This document shows, piece after piece, positions 33,292-35,395 of a stretch of 35,395 nt of DNA. The stretch lies in NCBI GenBank assembly GCA_023701205.1, contig JAMPXJ010000037.1, positions 1-35,395 on the forward strand, in the 5' to 3' direction. The first letter of the stretch is position 1; every line of letters starts with the position of its first letter. The position numbers were made by a program, and so were the translations under genes. The notes beneath the pieces are model-generated. The model was not told where the DNA came from and ran no database searches. It saw nothing but the letters and a program-made list of their open reading frames with translations. This stretch comes from Oligoflexia bacterium (GTDB lineage Bacteria; Bdellovibrionota; UBA1018).

Positions 33292-33876
33292 ATGGAGAAC
33301 GTCAGCTGCAAGCGGCTTTTCGTCGCGATCGATCCTCCCGGAGAAATCCGCCGCGAAATCGGGAAATGGCTGCGGCCCTTGCGGGCAGCCGTCGGGCGCC
33401 AGGCGCGCGTGAGCTGGGTCGAGCCGGAGCGGCTGCATCTCACGATCAAGTTCCTGGGATCGACCGAGCCCGGCCGGCTCCCTGCCTTAGGCGCGGCGCT
33501 CAGGGAGCTGGCCGCTGCGCTCCCGGCGTTTGAGCTTGCGATCCGCGGGGCGGGAAGGTTTCCCGAAGGAGAACGCGCGCCGCGGGTGCTCTGGCTCGGG
33601 GTCGACGACCCGGAGGGGCGCCTGGCGCGACTCGCCGAAGCTTTGGAACGGCAACTCGAACCGCTGGGATTTGCGCGGGAGAAGCGGGCTTTTTCGGCGC
33701 ACCTGACCATCGGTAGGGTCAGGGCCGGAACGGTTCGCCCCGAGCTCCTCCGCTGCGGGGAAACCCTCCGCTTTGGCAACCCCTTTGACGTCCGGGAGCT
33801 GCTTCTTTACGAGAGCCGTACTCTTCCGTCAGGACCGGTTTATGGGGTCCTCGAGCGTTTCGCGCTCGCTCAGTGA
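33292..33876 (+). CDS. thpR: RNA 2',3'-cyclic phosphodiesterase
   Basis: A 194-residue cytoplasmic 2H-phosphoesterase of the LigT/ThpR type. The two active-site motifs are HLTIKFLG (His49) and HLTIGRVR (His137), at the expected spacing. The N-terminus RLFVAIDPPGEIR is also typical. It hydrolyses 2',3'-cyclic phosphates on RNA to 2'-phosphomonoesters. ATG 33292 is favoured by AAAGG five bases upstream over the GTG at 33286. It ends in a seven-base overlap with the convergent membrane-protein gene. Confidence 0.93.
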   Translation: MENVSCKRLFVAIDPPGEIRREIGKWLRPLRAAVGRQARVSWVEPERLHLTIKFLGSTEPGRLPALGAALRELAAALPAFELAIRGAGRFPEGERAPRVLWLGVDDPEGRLARLAEALERQLEPLGFAREKRAFSAHLTIGRVRAGTVRPELLRCGETLRFGNPFDVRELLLYESRTLPSGPVYGVLERFALAQ

Positions 33877-34241
33877 TGTTCGATGGAAGGCTTGCCGCGC
33901 TCAGAGGAGCGGCCCGCGCGTCCGTTCAGGGCGGATTCCATCAGCTTGGGACCGAAGGCGAAACCCGCGATCGCCGAGGCGACGAAAACGACCACCGGAT
34001 CGGCGAAGAGCCCCGGCTTGGAGTCCTTGGCAGGCGCGAAGTCCACTCCGCCCTTGCGAGTGACCAGGCCGGCCATGAAGCCCACGATCGCGAGCGAGGC
34101 GGTGAGGGTGCCAGGGCGATCCTGGATCACGCCGCGCGCCTGCTCGCTCCAGTCCGCAAGCGAGCTCAGGCCTTTGCGAAAGCGTTGCTCGGCCTCTCCG
34201 AAGATCTGTTCGAGATTTGGCATTTTTTCAGAGGTTTCCAT
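33870..34241 (-). CDS. Small membrane protein of unknown function
   Basis: A 123-residue protein: a charged helical N-terminus (LEQIFGEAEQRFRKGLSSLA), one membrane helix (TLTASLAIVGFMAGLVT), a linker and a second (ADPVVVFVASAIAGFAFGP), then a basic tail. The pattern is like small DUF883/YtxH-type envelope stress proteins, but no motif proves it. ATG 34241 and ATG 34223 are both possible; neither has a strong ribosome site. It follows wrbA in the same direction with 46 bp between. Confidence 0.65.
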   Translation of the reverse strand: METSEKMPNLEQIFGEAEQRFRKGLSSLADWSEQARGVIQDRPGTLTASLAIVGFMAGLVTRKGGVDFAPAKDSKPGLFADPVVVFVASAIAGFAFGPKLMESALNGRAGRSSERGKPSIEHH

Positions 34242-34287
34242 GGCTGCCGAGGGAGCAATCGATATGCCAAAGGCGTCTACGATCCGT

Positions 34288-34941
34288 TCATGCCGCCGCG
34301 GCGCCGGCGGGCTCGGTCCGGAGTTTTTGCGCGGTGATGGCGAGCCTGCGTCCAAGCGCCCGGGCGAGCTCGAGGTCGACCTCCGTTGGCGCACGATCCG
34401 CCTGCGCTCCCGAAACCGAAGAGACGCCATAGGGCGAGCCCCCGTGGATCTGCTCCATTCCCATCTGTGCCTGCTCCGCATAAGGCAGGCCTTGCACGAT
34501 GAAACCCAGGTGAAACAGGGGAACCATCATCGAAAGCAACGTGCTCTCCTGCCCGCCGTGCTGAGTCGAGGTCGAGGTGAAGACGCACGCGGCCTTTCCC
34601 ACGAGCGACCCTTGCATCCAGAGCGCGCCGGTGCGATCGAGGAACTGCTTCATCTGCGAAGTCATGTTGCCGTAACGGGTCGGAGAGCCGAAGGCGACCC
34701 CGTCGGCCCAGACGAGGTCATCGTTGCCCGCGATCGGGATTTCTTTGAGATCGTTTTTCACTTTTTGGATGTCCGGGCGCTTTCGGATGACCTCCTCGGG
34801 AAGAAGATCCTGCACCTGGCGCAAGCGGACAGCCGCCCCGGCGCCCTCCGCGCCCTGGGCCACGGCCTTGGCCAGAGTCGCCACGTTCCCGGTCATGCTG
34901 TAAAAAACCACAAGGATCTTCGTCTGATTGGTGTGGGTCAT
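34288..34941 (-). CDS. wrbA: NAD(P)H:quinone oxidoreductase, type IV
   Basis: A 217-residue flavodoxin-like enzyme. The FMN phosphate loop is VVFYSMTGNVATLAKAV; further family segments are GVAFGSPTRYGNMTSQMKQF, CVFTSTSTQHGGQESTLLSM and VQGLPYAEQAQMG with IHGGSPYGVSSVSG. It reduces quinones by two electrons, limiting redox cycling. Length and motifs match WrbA throughout. ATG 34941 with GGAAGGAC directly before it is the start. A much longer open frame to 35361 arises only because the tRNA region happens to lack stops. Confidence 0.95.
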   Translation of the reverse strand: MTHTNQTKILVVFYSMTGNVATLAKAVAQGAEGAGAAVRLRQVQDLLPEEVIRKRPDIQKVKNDLKEIPIAGNDDLVWADGVAFGSPTRYGNMTSQMKQFLDRTGALWMQGSLVGKAACVFTSTSTQHGGQESTLLSMMVPLFHLGFIVQGLPYAEQAQMGMEQIHGGSPYGVSSVSGAQADRAPTEVDLELARALGRRLAITAQKLRTEPAGAAAA

Positions 34942-35055
34942 GTCCTTCCGACTGAGCAACCGACATGCCATTGGAAAAATGAATGGGTGAGTATTTTCTT
35001 TCTTGAAATCAACCCATGTTGCGGGTAATCGTTTGTGACCTCGTTCATTGAGTGT

Positions 35056-35131
35056 GTCTCCATCGTCTAGAGGCCTAGGACACTCCCCTTTCACGGGAGT
35101 AACCGGGGTTCGAATCCCCGTGGAGACGCCA
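35056..35131 (+). tRNA. tRNA-Glu (anticodon TTC)
   Basis: A full cloverleaf can be drawn. The acceptor stem GTCTCCA pairs with TGGAGAC; the anticodon arm is CTCCC-CTTTCAC-GGGAG with anticodon TTC; the T arm is CGGGG-TTCGAAT-CCCCG. A CCA end is encoded (35129-35131). Anticodon TTC reads GAA and GAG. It is followed at once by a strong terminator. Confidence 0.97.
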
Positions 35132-35173
35132 ATAAAAAAGCCCGCCAGCGAAAGCTGAGCGGGCTTTTTTATT
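35131..35173 (+). terminator. Rho-independent terminator after tRNA-Glu
   Basis: A perfect 15-bp stem (AATAAAAAAGCCCGC with GCGGGCTTTTTTATT) continues, past one bulged base, with CAGC-GAAA-GCTG. The last seven or so bases are a T-run on the plus strand, and A6 on the other side makes it able to work in both directions. Its first base is the last base of the encoded CCA. Confidence 0.93.
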
Positions 35174-35243
35174 GGTGTGTTCATGAGGGATGCAGAACCC
35201 GTAGCGACCAGAGGGAGCGGGTTCACACAAAAGGCCACGAAGG

Positions 35244-35307
35244 GGCTCTTCCCCATTACGAGGGGCATGTCGATTGGCTCTTCCCCATTACGAGGGGCAT
35301 GTCGATT
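35244..35307. repeat. Perfect tandem duplication of a 32-bp unit
   Basis: The unit beginning GGCTCTTCCCCATTACGAGG and ending GCATGTCGATT occurs twice without spacer (35244-35275, 35276-35307). Each copy contains CCCC-ATTACGA-GGGG, able to form a small hairpin. The 220 bp after the terminator hold no gene that I can support. Confidence 0.9.
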
Positions 35308-35395
35308 TTGCATCGAATCAATTCCTGATCGCAAATACTCCATCCCACCCACACAGCGCAATCACTCTGAGTCGGTAGTTCTTAAAGTTCCTGAA

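Noticed and set aside
35244..35307. Possible CRISPR array
   Set aside because: Two abutting copies without spacers; this is a tandem duplication.
34942..35361. N-terminal extension of the wrbA frame through the tRNA
   Set aside because: The extension is antisense to tRNA-Glu and its terminator; WrbA proteins start at MTHTNQTKILVVFYS.

Overview
The window is a high-GC stretch of a Gram-negative bacterial chromosome. It is rich in genes for exported proteins: many signal peptides and lipoboxes, four or more predicted outer-membrane barrels, three secreted HExxH proteins, a chemoreceptor and a hybrid of envelope and signalling genes. There is no ribosomal RNA or other strong phylogenetic marker. 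The overall style, together with a lone RAYT-type transposase, fits a Bdellovibrionota or other former-deltaproteobacterial lineage, but that is inference. No prophage, CRISPR array or complete insertion sequence was seen.

Layout. 1-900 is a decayed region: the 5' end of an unknown gene, a small gene broken by one base, and an IS481-type transposase remnant with terminal repeats. 903-5982 holds a RAYT-like transposase, a CBS-domain protein, two lipoproteins (one a metzincin-like protease), an outer-membrane barrel, an SPW-like membrane protein, a lone receiver protein and a second metzincin lipoprotein. 6110-11133 is a minus-strand run: a short lipoprotein coupled to a very large exported protein built of four-residue repeats, then a lipoprotein and an aldo/keto reductase with a large insertion. 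11134-13317 is a lower-GC patch with a frameshifted HESVH protease-like gene and a Fic gene that has lost its catalytic core.

13322-17042 (minus) and 21234-24765 (plus) are the most interesting parts. Each is an operon with the same order: outer-membrane porin-like barrel, a miniature PstS-like periplasmic protein of about 140 residues, then an inner-membrane signal transducer. In the first the transducer is a methyl-accepting chemotaxis protein followed by a receiver protein. In the second it is a MASE1-PAS histidine kinase. The shared order suggests a modular envelope sensing system in which barrel and small binding protein feed different outputs. Between the two lie pncC, a small coiled-coil protein, a thioesterase and an 878-residue zinc metalloprotease lipoprotein.

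24778-35395 carries a BrkB-family membrane protein coupled to an M42-like aminopeptidase, a small proline-rich repeat protein, three small exported proteins, GtrA next to an inositol-phosphorylceramide-synthase-like PAP2 protein, an EamA transporter, a novel exported barrel protein, a second aldo/keto reductase, thpR, a small membrane protein, wrbA, tRNA-Glu with a strong terminator, and a perfect 32-bp tandem repeat.
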